DNA of 24,191 nucleotides from the NCBI GenBank assembly GCA_004114245.1, contig QZWS01000122.1, positions 1-24,191 of the forward strand, read 5' to 3'. This DNA is from Zoopage sp. CT-All (Eukaryota > Zoopagomycota > Zoopagomycetes > Zoopagales > Zoopagaceae). The notes under the pieces are model-generated. The model had not been told where the DNA came from, made no database searches, and saw nothing but the letters and a program-made list of their open reading frames with translations. Made by a program: the position numbers and the translations under genes. Within the stretch, counting starts at the first letter, position 1. Each line of letters opens with the position of its first letter. Shown here piece by piece: positions 8,385-18,773 of the stretch.

Positions 8385-8891
8385 TGTATGCGAGTGTGGT
8401 CTACGTTAAGCGAGCGTGAGGCGTTGCAATAAGGTGCGGGCACAGCGGGAAGAGAAGAGCGGGCTGGCAAGCCGGATAAATCGATGGAAACGTGTGCTAA
8501 TTAAAACGTGCGCCAATTAAAACGTGCGCCAATTAAAAACGTGCATTGCTCCACCGGGTGCTTGGACGGTGGCACACTGGCCTCGCCCACGACCACGACC
8601 ACGACTACGAATCCAGCACCTTGACCACACGCTACACCATCCGGCACATGTCTACAACAGGGGCCGAGGCCCAAGAGGTGGAGCACAGCACGTGATATCC
8701 GCAGCACAAGCACCATTACTGTGCAGGATGGCCCACAATGCTCGGGAGAATGCATCAGAACTGCGGGTGGCCGCCACGTCACTCCTGACTGCCACGTCTC
8801 CCGCTGCCAGATCCGCCATGGCTTACGACGCCGCGAGTAGGCCATCCTCCCCACTCATGTCCTCGCCCATCCCTCCTTCCCAGACACCAGC
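8385..8891. promoter_or_regulatory. Divergent promoter between secreted gene and RPB2
   Basis: 507 bases lie between two start codons on opposite strands. It contains the 16-bp tandem array at 8488-8543, a short ACGACC array at about 8586-8606, and an ATG-initiated frame that ends exactly on the RPB2 start codon. I see no other gene. Confidence 0.6.
8488..8543. promoter_or_regulatory. 16-bp tandem array with ACGTG and CCAAT cores
   Basis: ACGTG recurs at 8490, 8506, 8522 and 8539, at 16-17 bp spacing. Between the cores are CTAATTA once and CCAATTA twice (CCAAT at 8513-8517 and 8529-8533). CCAAT is the site of the Hap2/3/5 (NF-Y) complex and ACGTG is a bHLH/bZIP core. The array is about 105-160 bp upstream of the secreted gene and about 350 bp upstream of RPB2, so it more probably serves the secreted gene. 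Confidence 0.5.
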
Positions 8892-8895
8892 ATGA
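8818..8895 (+). other. Candidate upstream ORF overlapping the RPB2 start codon
   Basis: An ATG at 8818 opens a 25-codon frame (first residues [16 protein letters not shown]) whose TGA stop overlaps the RPB2 ATG as ATGA (8892-8895). The same frame also has an earlier ATG at 8728. Whether it is in the mRNA depends on the transcription start, which the sequence does not show. Confidence 0.3.
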
Positions 8896-11800
8896 GCGGG
8901 CAAGCCCCGCCATGGTTTGCGGAGGCCCTGGACCGCGAGCTGGCGGAGCCCGCGCTGCCCCAGCACCGCATCACCCAGGAAGACTGCTGGACCGTCATCT
9001 CGTCGCACTTCCTCATCAATGGTCTCGTGCGCCAGCAGATCGACTCCTTCAACGCGTTCATGCAGACGTCGCTGCAGGAGATCGTGGACGAGAACGCCGC
9101 AATGACCTTCCAAACGACCGTGCACGATCCTCTCCTGAATCGCGAGCTGATCAAGCGCTATCACGTCGAGTTTGGCAACATCGCGCTCTCCTATCCCTCC
9201 ATCACCGACAGCGAGGGCGTCACAGAGCTCCTCTGGCCGCAGCAGGCCCGGCTGCGCAACCTCACCTACTCGGCCCCCATCTACCTCGAAATGACCAAAA
9301 AGGTGTCCGTCATCGACCCGCAGAGCCCGGCCAACATGGGCAAGACGAATCTCAGCGAAATGACCGCCGTGCCCCCACACGCCACCACGCACGGCGAGGC
9401 GGGCGTGTCCGAGAACGTCTACATCGGCAAGATTCCAATCATGCTGCGCTCCGACTACTGCAACCTCCACATGCTGCGCGCCGCCGAATCCGACGACTAC
9501 GCCCACCAGGAGTGCCCGTACGACCAGGGCGGATACTTTGTCATCAACGGCTCCGAAAAGGTCTTGATCGCGCAGGAGCGCATGGCCTGCAATCAAGTAT
9601 ACATCTTTGCCGACAAGTCCCACGCGCAGGTGCAGTACCACGCCGAGGTGCGATCGCTGCCCGAGCGTGCGTCGCAGTCGCCGTCGCAGATGAGCGTGAC
9701 GCTGGTCTCGCGCGCTATCCCCGGCGCTGGGGGTGCATCGCGCATCGCCGGAGCGTCGGCCGGCCAGCTCATCAAAGTGTCGGTGCCCTACATCAAGCAG
9801 GACGTGCCCATCGTCATCTTGTTCCGCGCCCTCGGCGTCAAATCCGACTTTGAGATCATCAACCTCATTGTGTACGACGACAAAGACGAGGCAATGATGG
9901 AGATGCTGCGCGCGCCCATAGAAGAAGCCTTTGTCATACAAACGCAAGAGGCTGCGCTGGACTACATCGGCCGCCGAGGCACGTCGGTCGGCGCGCACCG
10001 CGACAAGCGCATTCGCTACGCTCAGGAGATTCTCCACAAGGAGTTTCTGCCGCATCTTGGCGCATCATCGGCAACCGAGAAACGCAAGGCGTACTACCTT
10101 GGCTACGTCGTTCATCGCCTGCTCCAAGTCGCCCTTGGCCGCCGTCCAATCGACGATCGCGATCACTACGGCAAGAAGCGCTGCGATCTCGCCGGCCCGC
10201 TCATGGCCGGGCTCTTCCGCATGCTCTTCCGCAAAATGACCCGCGACATGCATCGCTACCTCAGCAAGTGCATCGTCGACAAGAAGGACTTCAATATGAC
10301 CATCGCCGTCAAGTCCAATATGATCACCAACGGGCTCAAGTACTCGCTGGCCACTGGCAATTGGGGCGATCAGAAGAAGGCCATGCAGTCGCGCGCTGGC
10401 GTCTCCCAAGTCCTGAACCGCTACACCTTTGCGTCCACGCTCTCGCATCTTCGGCGCTGCAACACCCCCATCGGCCGCGATGGTAAGATTGCTCGGCCGC
10501 GTCAGCTGCACAACACCCACTGGGGCATGGTGTGCCCTGCAGAGACGCCCGAAGGTCAGGCCTGCGGTCTCGTAAAGAACCTCGCGCTCATGGCCTACGT
10601 CACCGTCGGATCACCCACCAAGCCAATCATGGACTTTCTCGACAATTTCGGTCTCTACACCCTCGACGATATCACGCCGTCGGACATGCAAAAGTCGAGC
10701 AAGGTGTTTGTCAACGGCGTTTGGGTCGGGACGCACGACAACCCGTCGCATCTCGTCCAGATGTTCCGGCAGCTTCGCCAGGAGGACGATTTCAACGGCG
10801 GACTTGGTGAGACGAGTATTGCGCGGGACCGAAACGAGCGCGAGTTGCATATATACACCGATGCGGGGCGTGTCTGCCGCCCGTTGTTTGTTGTGCAGGA
10901 CAATCGGCTCGTTATCCGCAAGGCGCATATTCGCTTGCTGCTCGAACAGAACCCTCCCATGGTGTGGGACGACCTGCGTCGAAACGGCTTCATTGAATAT
11001 CTCGACACGGACGAGGAGGAAACCGCGATGATTGCCATGTCGCCAGACGACCTTTACGAGACACACATGACGGCTGCTGAGCGCAGGCGTACTCGCGACG
11101 ATATCTTTGCGCGCATCAAGTCCAAGGTCAATGTGCGGACATACACACATTCGGAGATCCACCCATCCATGATTCTCGGGGTCTGCGCCAGCATTATTCC
11201 ATTCCCAGATCATAACCAGAGTCCGCGTAACACGTATCAGAGCGCCATGGGCAAGCAAGCAATGGGCATCTACCTCACGAATTATCAGCTGCGCATGGAC
11301 ACGCTCGCCAACATTCTCTACTATCCGCAAAAACCACTGGTAACCACCCGTGCGATGGAGTTCCTCCGCTTCCGTGAACTGCCGGCCGGACAGAACGCCA
11401 TCGTTGCCATTCTCTGCTACAGCGGATACAACCAGGAGGATTCGGTCATCATGAATCAATCGTCAATCGACAAAGGACTCTTCCGCAGTCTCTACTACCG
11501 CACGTACACGGACATGGAGAAGAAGGTCGGTATGCAGGTGTTGGAAGAGTTTGAAAAGCCGACGCGGGACACCACGGTTCGCATGCGTCACGGAACGTAT
11601 GACAAGATCGAGAATGATGGGCTGGTCGCACCAGGCATTCGGGTCACGGGCGACGACATCATCATTGGCAAGACAGCACCACTGCCCGCCGAGGCCAAGG
11701 AGCTGGGAATGCGTCGAAATCAGAATCAGGATAGACGCGATCTCAGCACACCGCTCAAGAGCACCGAGCACGGCATCATTGACCAGGTGATGGTGACCAC

Positions 11801-12684
11801 CGGCGTAGAAGGACAAAAGTTTGTCAAGGTGCGTGTTCGCAGCTCGCGAATTCCTCAGATGGGCGATAAGTTCGCCTCGCGCCATGGTCAAAAGGGCACA
11901 ATTGGTATCACATACCGTCAAGAGGATATGCCATTCACGTCGTCTGGAATTACACCCGATCTGATCATCAACCCGCATGCCATTCCCAGTCGGATGACCA
12001 TCGGGCATCTCGTCGAATGCCTGCTCGGCAAGGTATCGACGCTGGCTGGCAGCGAGGGCGATGCGACGCCATTTACAGATGTTACTGTTGAGGCCATTTC
12101 GAACGAGCTCAAGGCATATGGCTTTCAAAAACGTGGATTCGAGATTATGTATCACGGCCACACAGGGCGCAAGTTGGCAGCCATGGTGTTCCTCGGGCCG
12201 ACATATTATCAGCGTTTGAAGCACATGGTGGACGACAAAATCCACTCGCGTAGCCGAGGGCCTGTACAAATTCTAACCCGCCAACCGGTGGAGGGTCGTA
12301 GTCGCGACGGTGGCTTGCGCTTCGGTGAGATGGAGCGCGATTGTATTATCTCCCATGGTGCCGCAGCCTTTATGAAGGTTGGAGGCAACGCAGCTCTACC
12401 GATGCTAATCTGCGTGGCTAGGATCGATTGTTTGACGCTTCGGATGCGTATCGCGTGCACATTTGTGATTTATGCGGGCTCATGGCGATAGCGAATCTGA
12501 AGAACAACAAGTACGAGTGCAAGGTCTGCAACAATAGCAGTCAGGTATGTTGAGCAGGGAATATGTGCCAGCAGCTGATTCCGCGTAGATATCTCAGGTT
12601 CGCATCCCCTACGCAGCCAAGCTGCTTTTCCAGGAACTTATGGCGATGAACATTGCGCCACGAATGAAGGTCTTGTCAGTATAG
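8892..12684 (+). CDS. RPB2: RNA polymerase II second-largest subunit RPB2
   Basis: Three exons: 8892-12377, 12422-12544 and 12589-12684, giving 1,234 residues. Both introns are 44 nt with GT...AG ends (first donor GTTGGA, second GTATGT). Splicing restores the conserved C-terminus [18 protein letters not shown], the clamp zinc site (CDLC and CKVC, Cys 1177, 1180, 1195, 1198) and [16 protein letters not shown]. Earlier hallmarks are [14 protein letters not shown] at the N-terminus, [19 protein letters not shown] (about 840-860, active-site region) and [16 protein letters not shown] (about 990, hybrid binding). RPB2 forms half of the Pol II active centre. Reading through the first intron would end the protein early at 12491 and lose the zinc site. 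The last 47 bases overlap the SET-domain gene on the opposite strand. Confidence 0.97.
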
Positions 12685-14012
12685 CGACATGCCAAAGTGA
12701 ATACGAATGCAAGTTTATCCATTTTCTTGCCAGCTGGGCGATTTCTAGCATCTCTTGGTGTAATGTAATTAGCATGCTCTTCGCGTCAGCATCTCCTGCA
12801 ACTGATGGTATGGTCAGCGACGCAGTCCTTGACGCTGCCTCGGCCTGACACAATATTGCCTTCAATACAGCACGCTCTACTGGATCGAGATGGGCATTGA
12901 CGTCGTCATAGTTGGGAGCTTCAACAAGGCTCCGCCAACTTCTTTCTCGCGCAACAATCCTCACAGCAGAGAGCAGTCGAGGCGATGGGTGTCCTTCAGC
13001 GTCGAATGTAAAATCACTGCATAGGTGTCAACAATGGAGGAATGGCAAACAATGACATACCCGAGCATGCCTCGTTCGTCCATTGCTGCCAGCTTGCTCT
13101 TCACCTCGGGGTACTTGCTCTCCAGCCTGCTGCACACCGAAACGAACTCCTTGTCCAGCTGCAGACATCGATAAGGATTACCAGGCACGATAAACCCGTA
13201 TTCACTCAGTAAAAAGCGATTGTCGTGCGGTCCGTAGTTCAGAAACACTTGGTCGCCAGGTTGATACTCTCGCATGGCGCGAATAACGAAAGAATTGGCC
13301 GAAAAGTCAAATCGGGTCGAGATGGACTCATTCGGTCGGAAATTGAGAAAATCGACATATGGGATGAGAGTGATGGGGTTGGCTCGATCAGGAACGCGAG
13401 AGTGCTCGATATAAAGGCAGCGGGAATTGACTATCGCTGCTTATCAGCTGCAGCACAAAGCAGTTAGGGATATACCTGCTAACCAGGCCCATTCAAAGGT
13501 ATGTCTGTCGTAAGGTAACGTAGCGTTAGCAGCATTCGCTTTGACAGCGTTATATTGAGCCTCAAGCAATTCGGCTTGTTTCTCGGAACTATCTATTCAC
13601 GGTGAGAGATAGGCGTTCGGAATCACACGGTGGCACCTACCAATGATCGCCCAGGGTGATTGCTCAAGAAGATCGGGAGAGTATCGCAGTGGAACTGTGG
13701 CGAAATCCGAAGGAAGCAGCTGCATATATGCCTTCCACCGGGAGCTTGGATCTGTGCACTCGACTGCAATCCAGTGAGCCAGTGCCGCTTGCTCTGGAAT
13801 ACTACCGAGCCTGTCTGAAGAGCACGCCAGAGACGCCGAGGCTTCGGCTCGCGTTGTCATCAGCCGGCGCGGAATCGAGAGTATTGTGTCGCCAGGCTGC
13901 TCCGATCGGTTACAATATTCAACCAAGACATGCTCACATTGATTCGTTTGGTAGCCATCAATCCTCGGCCGATATCTGGGAAGACGGCCAGGGTAACAGG
14001 ACACGATGGCAT
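12638..14012 (-). CDS. SET-domain protein-lysine methyltransferase, SETD4/Rubisco-LSMT-like
   Basis: Exons (minus strand) 14012-13938, 13896-13641, 13592-13476, 13430-13061 and 13016-12638 give 398 residues. Introns of 41, 48, 45 and 44 nt all have GT...AG ends and rejoin conserved motifs: [49 protein letters not shown] and GML-GDFTF. The core [17 protein letters not shown] holds the catalytic Tyr. The usual Asn-His of the SET motif reads Asn-Phe here ([10 protein letters not shown]). A C-terminal LSMT substrate-binding-like region follows. The family methylates lysines of ribosomal, elongation-factor or other proteins; the substrate is not predictable. The start is unsettled: 14012 is the first in-frame ATG, but the frame stays open upstream and encodes family-like KWRRFHTWCRREG just before it, so a small upstream exon or non-ATG start is possible. 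Confidence 0.85.
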
Positions 14013-14176
14013 CCCCTCGCGCCGGCACCATGTATGAAAACGACGCCATTTGCCATCACTGACTACTGCATACGCTAGTCTGGATGAATGCGATGGATGC
14101 TTGATGGGTGCCTTGTGGCTTGGCTGCCGCTGCCGGCATGTGGCGGTGGGCAAGTCAGGTGACTGCAGCTCGCTCA

Positions 14177-15078
14177 ATGCGATTGAAGGACCTCGAATCC
14201 GCGCTCCAGCACGCCGCCGTCTTTAGTATTCCAACTCGTGCAATGGCTTAATTCGACTATCTCCTATGAAGAGGAGCCGAAGATCCAGTTCGAGCAGTAC
14301 CCGACGTCGGCCCATCTCGCTGCTCGCATGCTGCACACCGCCGACGAGATGTTTGGAGACGTTGAGGGCAGATCTGTTGCCGATTTTGGGTGTGGTTGCG
14401 GAGTATTATCGTGGGTGCTGCAATTAGTCTACCTTCGTTGAGAGCTGATGGCTTGGCGGTGTAGAATCGGAGCATGCTTGCTCGAGGCACGGTATGTCGT
14501 CGCGTGTGCCTGTCCAGCGCATCTGATCTGGCGACAGACACGTCCTTGGCATCGACATAGACGAAGACGCTCTTGCAGTGGCTGTCGAGAATGCGGACGA
14601 TATTCTGGATGAAGAAGACTTGGCGCGCCTTGATTTTATACTCGCCGACCTTGCCCCGGATGATGCGGGCCCCACAAGATTGCCGATGCGAGAGGGTATT
14701 AAATTTGATACAGTGTTGATGAATCCACCGTTCGGGACAAAATCCAAGCCTGGGGTGGACATGGTGTTCCTAAAGCGCGGGATTGAGCTTGCCAGTCGGG
14801 CTGTCTATTCACTCCACAAATCATCAACACGCACGGTCAGTTGTACTGCGTCCTGTTAAAATTCTAACACGCATCGTAGCACATACTGAAAAAGGCCAAG
14901 GAGTGGGGCGTAAAAGCCCACGTCATCGCTGAAATGAAGGTATGCCGATGCCTGTGGATTCGTGAGCCGATGCACGACATAGTTTGATGTCAAGGCGATG
15001 TACAAATTTCACAAGCAGAAGAGCGTGGACGTTGCCGTAGATCTGATACGATTTGAAATTGGAAAGGGAGCGAGCTGA
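14177..15078 (+). CDS. METTL5: METTL5-type 18S rRNA N6-adenosine methyltransferase
   Basis: Six exons (14177-14225, 14272-14410, 14465-14491, 14538-14835, 14880-14939, 14983-15078) give 222 residues, close to the roughly 209 of human METTL5. Introns of 46, 54, 46, 44 and 43 nt have GT...AG ends; exon 3 is only 27 nt. Spliced motifs are the N-terminal MRLKDLESALQ, EQYPTSAHLAARML, the SAM-binding ADFGCGCGVLS (53-63), GIDIDEDAL, the catalytic NPPF (134-137) with GTKSKPGVDM, SLHKSSTR and YKFHKQKSVDVAVDLIRFE. With TRMT112 this enzyme makes the single m6A near the decoding centre of 18S rRNA in animals. All motifs are intact. It is divergent to the SET-domain gene. Confidence 0.93.
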
Positions 15079-15238
15079 CGCCCGGGTGGGAATGAACCAA
15101 ATCGCACATGTATGCAGTGTTATGCGTTGTGTGAGGATAAAGCGATTGTATCCCGTGGGCTGTCTCGGCGTTGTAGAAAGGGCGAGGGCCAACCTCTCGG
15201 TGCTTGTAAACGTGTAAAGCCGTTTATCTCTCCCGTCA

Positions 15239-16474
15239 ATGGCGGTGCTCTTGGAAACGTCTCTCGGCGACATTGTCCTCGATCTGCACATAGACACTAG
15301 TCCGCGCCTCGCCGCGAACTTCCTCAAGCTCTGCGCGCTCAAGTACTACAACTTCTCGGCCTTCCATCGCGTGCAGCGGGGCTTCATCGCAGAGACCGGC
15401 GACCCGCATGCAGATGGCGGCCGCTGCGCATTGAATGCCATGGATGCATCGGCGCCGAGGTTCATGCGCGTGGATAGCAATCTCAGGCTCAAGCATGTGC
15501 AGATCGGTGCCGTGGCGATGGCGTGCACACCAGCAAGCGCTGCCAGCGATGGCGACGCTGCTTTGGTCTGTGGCTCGCAGTTCTACATTACGCTGGCACC
15601 AGGCCTTGACTACTTGGATGGCCGTCACGCGGTGTTTGGGCAGGTGGCAGAAGGCCTTGATGTGCTTCAAAAGATGGCCGAGGTGTACGTCGACGACGCG
15701 TTTCAGCCCTTTACGGACGTGCGGATCCGACACACCGTGGTGCTGGACGACCCGTTCCCGAATCCACCCGGGCTGCGGGCGCCGTCGCGATCGCCGTCGC
15801 CTACGCGGGAGCAGTTGGCCCGAGTACGGATCGGGGAGGGCGAGCAGCTGGGGAATGCCGGCATGGAGCCGGAGGATGTCGAGCGGCTGAGGCGGCAGCG
15901 CGACGCAGCGGCGCAGGCCCTGACGCTAGAGATACTCGGGGACGTGCCGTTTGCCGAAGCGCGGCCACCGGAAAACGTCCTGTTTGTGTGCAAGCTTAAC
16001 CCAGTCACGCAGGACCAGGACCTCGAGCTGATATTCTCCCGCTTCGGCACCATTGCCTCGTGCGAAGTGATCCGTGACAAGCGAACGGGCGACAGTCTGC
16101 AATACGCATTCATCGAATTCGAGCGCCATGAGGACGCCGAGGAGGCATACTTCAAGATGGACAATGTTCTAGTCGACGAGCGCAGGATTCATGTCGACTT
16201 TTCGCAATCCGTAGCCAAGCTGCACCGCGAATGGAACGTGCATCGCGGCGTGAAAGCCTCGCAGGCAAATGTGACCGGCGATGGATTTGTGCATCGACAA
16301 AAGTATCGGAGCGAGGTCGCTAATGCTCCTGCCGACGGAGCTGCGCCCTACGAGATGGTCTTTGAGACGAGCGATGGCCGTGAGCGAGCGAGAGGAGGCT
16401 CGCCGGCGAGAGACAGGCGCCCTGCGCGTCGACGACAGAGCCCTGAAGCCAGTCGCGGCCATCACCATCGCTAG
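15239..16474 (+). CDS. PPIL4: Cyclophilin with RRM domain (PPIL4/Cyp6 type)
   Basis: A single-exon, 411-residue protein. An N-terminal cyclophilin domain (about 1-165) opens with MAVLLETSLGDIVLDLHID and contains NFLKLCALKYYNFSAFHRVQ, GSQFYITLAPGLDYLDGRHA and VFGQVAEGLDVL. The family's linker follows (HTVVLDDPFPNPP, PTREQL). An RRM at about 243-322 has ENVLFVCKLNPVTQDQDLEL, the RNP motif YAFIEFERHEDAEEAYFKMD and RRIHVDFSQSVAKL. The tail is short, basic and Arg/Ser/Pro-rich, shorter than in animals. Homologues are nuclear peptidyl-prolyl isomerases associated with spliceosomes. The canonical cyclophilin active-site Arg is present (FHRVQRGFI). It lies 160 bp downstream of METTL5. Confidence 0.95.
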   Translation: MAVLLETSLGDIVLDLHIDTSPRLAANFLKLCALKYYNFSAFHRVQRGFIAETGDPHADGGRCALNAMDASAPRFMRVDSNLRLKHVQIGAVAMACTPASAASDGDAALVCGSQFYITLAPGLDYLDGRHAVFGQVAEGLDVLQKMAEVYVDDAFQPFTDVRIRHTVVLDDPFPNPPGLRAPSRSPSPTREQLARVRIGEGEQLGNAGMEPEDVERLRRQRDAAAQALTLEILGDVPFAEARPPENVLFVCKLNPVTQDQDLELIFSRFGTIASCEVIRDKRTGDSLQYAFIEFERHEDAEEAYFKMDNVLVDERRIHVDFSQSVAKLHREWNVHRGVKASQANVTGDGFVHRQKYRSEVANAPADGAAPYEMVFETSDGRERARGGSPARDRRPARRRQSPEASRGHHHR

Positions 16475-16722
16475 AAATGAAGCTTGCATTGGACTGTTTG
16501 GTCCGAGTTGTTCGGCTGCCGACCCGTTTGTGGTGAGCCAGCCTCCACCAGCCCACAAATCCACCAACATCTCTGCCGCGCGACCTGGCCGTTCGCGCAA
16601 ACCGCCGCACTGTAAATTTCCTCTGCAATCGCTTTGCCGCCGCCGTTCCCTCCGAGCAAGTCTCTCCGCCGGCGTGTAATCCTACTGTTTAATCGGCTCG
16701 CGCAGCCTCGTCTGCCGCCGCG

Positions 16723-18773
16723 ATGCCGCCGCCGCTCACCCAGCTCATCTCTTCGAATTCGTACTATGTCATTCTTCTGGTCCTGTACAGCCTGCTCTCG
16801 CTGGGTTCGGTGCGGTCGCTGACAGATGGCCGCGCACACCGGCCCGCCATCCTGCATCGCACCCCCACTATCCTGCTGCTGCAGACCATATGCAATGTGG
16901 CGATAGCGTCACTCATCCTGGCCGATGCTTTTCTCATCAGCATATACCGCCCATTGCCAGTGGCAGTGCATATGTGGGTGCTGACGGTGTTTCTACCAAC
17001 GCTGATAGCGTGTCGGCTGCTGACCGCGGTGCATCTTGTCGCCGTCTCTCGCGCCTCCCTGGCCACGCTGGAGGCCGAGGTTCTGGACGGGCAGGAAACG
17101 ACGACGACGCTGAGAGACAGCGCTAGTTTGCGGACGCCGAGCAGGTCAGGATCGATTCAAAGCAGCTTTTCTCCTGGCTCCACCCCACGACTCTCTATGG
17201 ACTCCACGCGTCCCGGAACTGCAAGCTCCGTCTTGAAAGGATATGCCGACGGCGAAGAGGAGAAAATTGGAGCGCTGGATTGGATGAAGGATTTGCCGGA
17301 ACCGCCAGGTGCAACGGCCAAACCCAGTTCCCCCACGAACGTCAAGATTGGTGCACTGGACTGGATGAATGACCTGCCCGATCCGCCCACGCCATCCAAG
17401 GCTTTAGCGGGCTCGACAGTGACAAGCTCGAATAAAGCATCGATGGATACACACCGACCATCGCTTCAGATTCCATCGGAGGTAATTGACGACGGCAGCG
17501 AATCCGGCCTCTTTTCGGCTACCTGGTTCCTGCGTCGCCGTGGGTGGTTTGGCGAACGACGACTGCTGATTGTGCTCGCGTGCATTGTTGCAGTTCAGAT
17601 CATACTTGCCGGGATTAGTCACTTCGCTATCCTTCCCAACATCTTAGCAAAGACCAAGCCGGCGATAACCGCCAAGAACTTGGCACCAATCGCGGCCAAA
17701 TCCGAGCGAGCTGAGGCTGAGGACGAAAGTGCGGGCGAGAATTTGACCAGCAAGGGGAAACAAGCACTGGCGAAATCGACGAAATCGACGAAATCAGCCA
17801 ATTCCGACGATTCAGAATCGAAAACTAGCACAATTGATGATTCGCTTGAGACGCAGAACGATGACGAGACAGCGACGGCAATGCACACAACCAGCGAAGC
17901 CGAAGAAGATACCGAGTCGCCGGTGGTTACATCGGATAGCAAGGAGAACGGCAGTGTTCCCAGCGCACGAGATCGCTGGCGCAGCCTTGCCTCATCTGCA
18001 TTTCTTGTCGCCATCATTCCAACAGCTTTGTATGGTCTGGCACTGTGTATCGTATGCTTTCTGGCCACTAGTGCGTTTTGCTGATATGAGCATCCTAGAC
18101 TCTTGGATTTCAGTTGATGCGTGTGCGTGAACAATTCGGCATTCGGCAGGAGGTCATCCTTCTCCTAGCGATTCTTCCTCTCCAGCTTGTCCTCTACCTT
18201 GCTTGCTACCTTGTGCCTTTGACCAAACTTTCCGAGGACATTCGCCTCAACCTGGTGGTGTATTCAACACTTGTTACTCTTGCATCGATGCACATAATCA
18301 ATGTTGCGATTCCAGCATGGCAACTGCGCAAAGAGACGCCGCGCGAGTCGTCCATGTCCAAACAGGGCCTAATTGACCTTCTGAACCGGCCGGCGGGTAT
18401 GCAGGAATTTAAGGAGTTTGCTGCCAAGGAATTTTCCGCAGAAAATGTGCTCTTCTACCAGCGCTGCCTCGCATTGCCGACCAGCACGACACCGATGCAG
18501 CGCCAGGCGCGCCTTCGTCGCATCTTGGAACTGCATTGCCTGCCCTCCTCGCCGCTTCCACTCAACCTGATCCACTCGACGCTGAAAAAGATACGGCAGG
18601 ATTTCAACGAAGCAGGCGAGTTTGGGGCAGTTGACGAGGATGTATTTGGGAAGGCACAGGGCGAGGTGGCTCTGCTGATGTTTAAAGACACGTACCCGAG
18701 ATTTCTGGCGAGCAAGCGGCGGAAGCGCGACTCGCGGGTGGGCCGATGGGATCAGTTTGCGCAGGGCGTGTGA
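16723..18773 (+). CDS. Seven-transmembrane protein with C-terminal RGS domain
   Basis: Two exons (16723-18051 and 18099-18773) joined across a 47-nt GTATGC...CTAG intron give 667 residues. Splicing joins a transmembrane segment ending LYGLALCI to TLGFQLMRVREQFGIRQE. Hydrophobic segments start near residues 12, 48, 82, 285, 428, 467 and 500, giving seven. The RGS domain spans about 530-655 (GLIDLLNRPAGMQEFKEFAA, FSAENVLFYQRCLAL, FKDTYPRFL). This architecture, known in fungi (GprK-like) and plants (AtRGS1), combines a receptor-like membrane part with a GTPase accelerator for G-alpha. With an outside N-terminus the RGS domain falls in the cytosol. The TM3-TM4 loop is very long (about 170 residues) and carries a duplicated IGALDWM motif. 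The TM4-TM5 loop is Ser/Thr/Glu-rich with an NLT glycosylation sequon. The ligand is unknown. Confidence 0.88.
17263..17388. repeat. In-frame duplication encoding KIGALDWM(K/N)DLP(E/D)PP
   Basis: Two 15-residue copies begin at residues 181 and 208 of the 7TM-RGS protein, 27 residues apart, in the predicted cytosolic TM3-TM4 loop. The two copies use different synonymous codons, so the duplication is not recent and the peptide looks conserved against drift. Confidence 0.8.

Noticed and set aside
8823-10055. 410-codon minus-strand frame opposite the start of RPB2
   Set aside because: Same cause: antisense shadow of a conserved gene, with no motif and an Arg/His/Gly-biased composition.
12378-12491. 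Reading RPB2 straight on to a stop at 12491
   Set aside because: It drops the conserved zinc site and C-terminus. Two 44-nt introns restore both exactly.
14175-14177. TTG as start codon of the SET-domain protein
   Set aside because: Non-ATG TTG starts are not expected in fungal nuclear genes, and the residues between it and the conserved N-terminus look non-coding.
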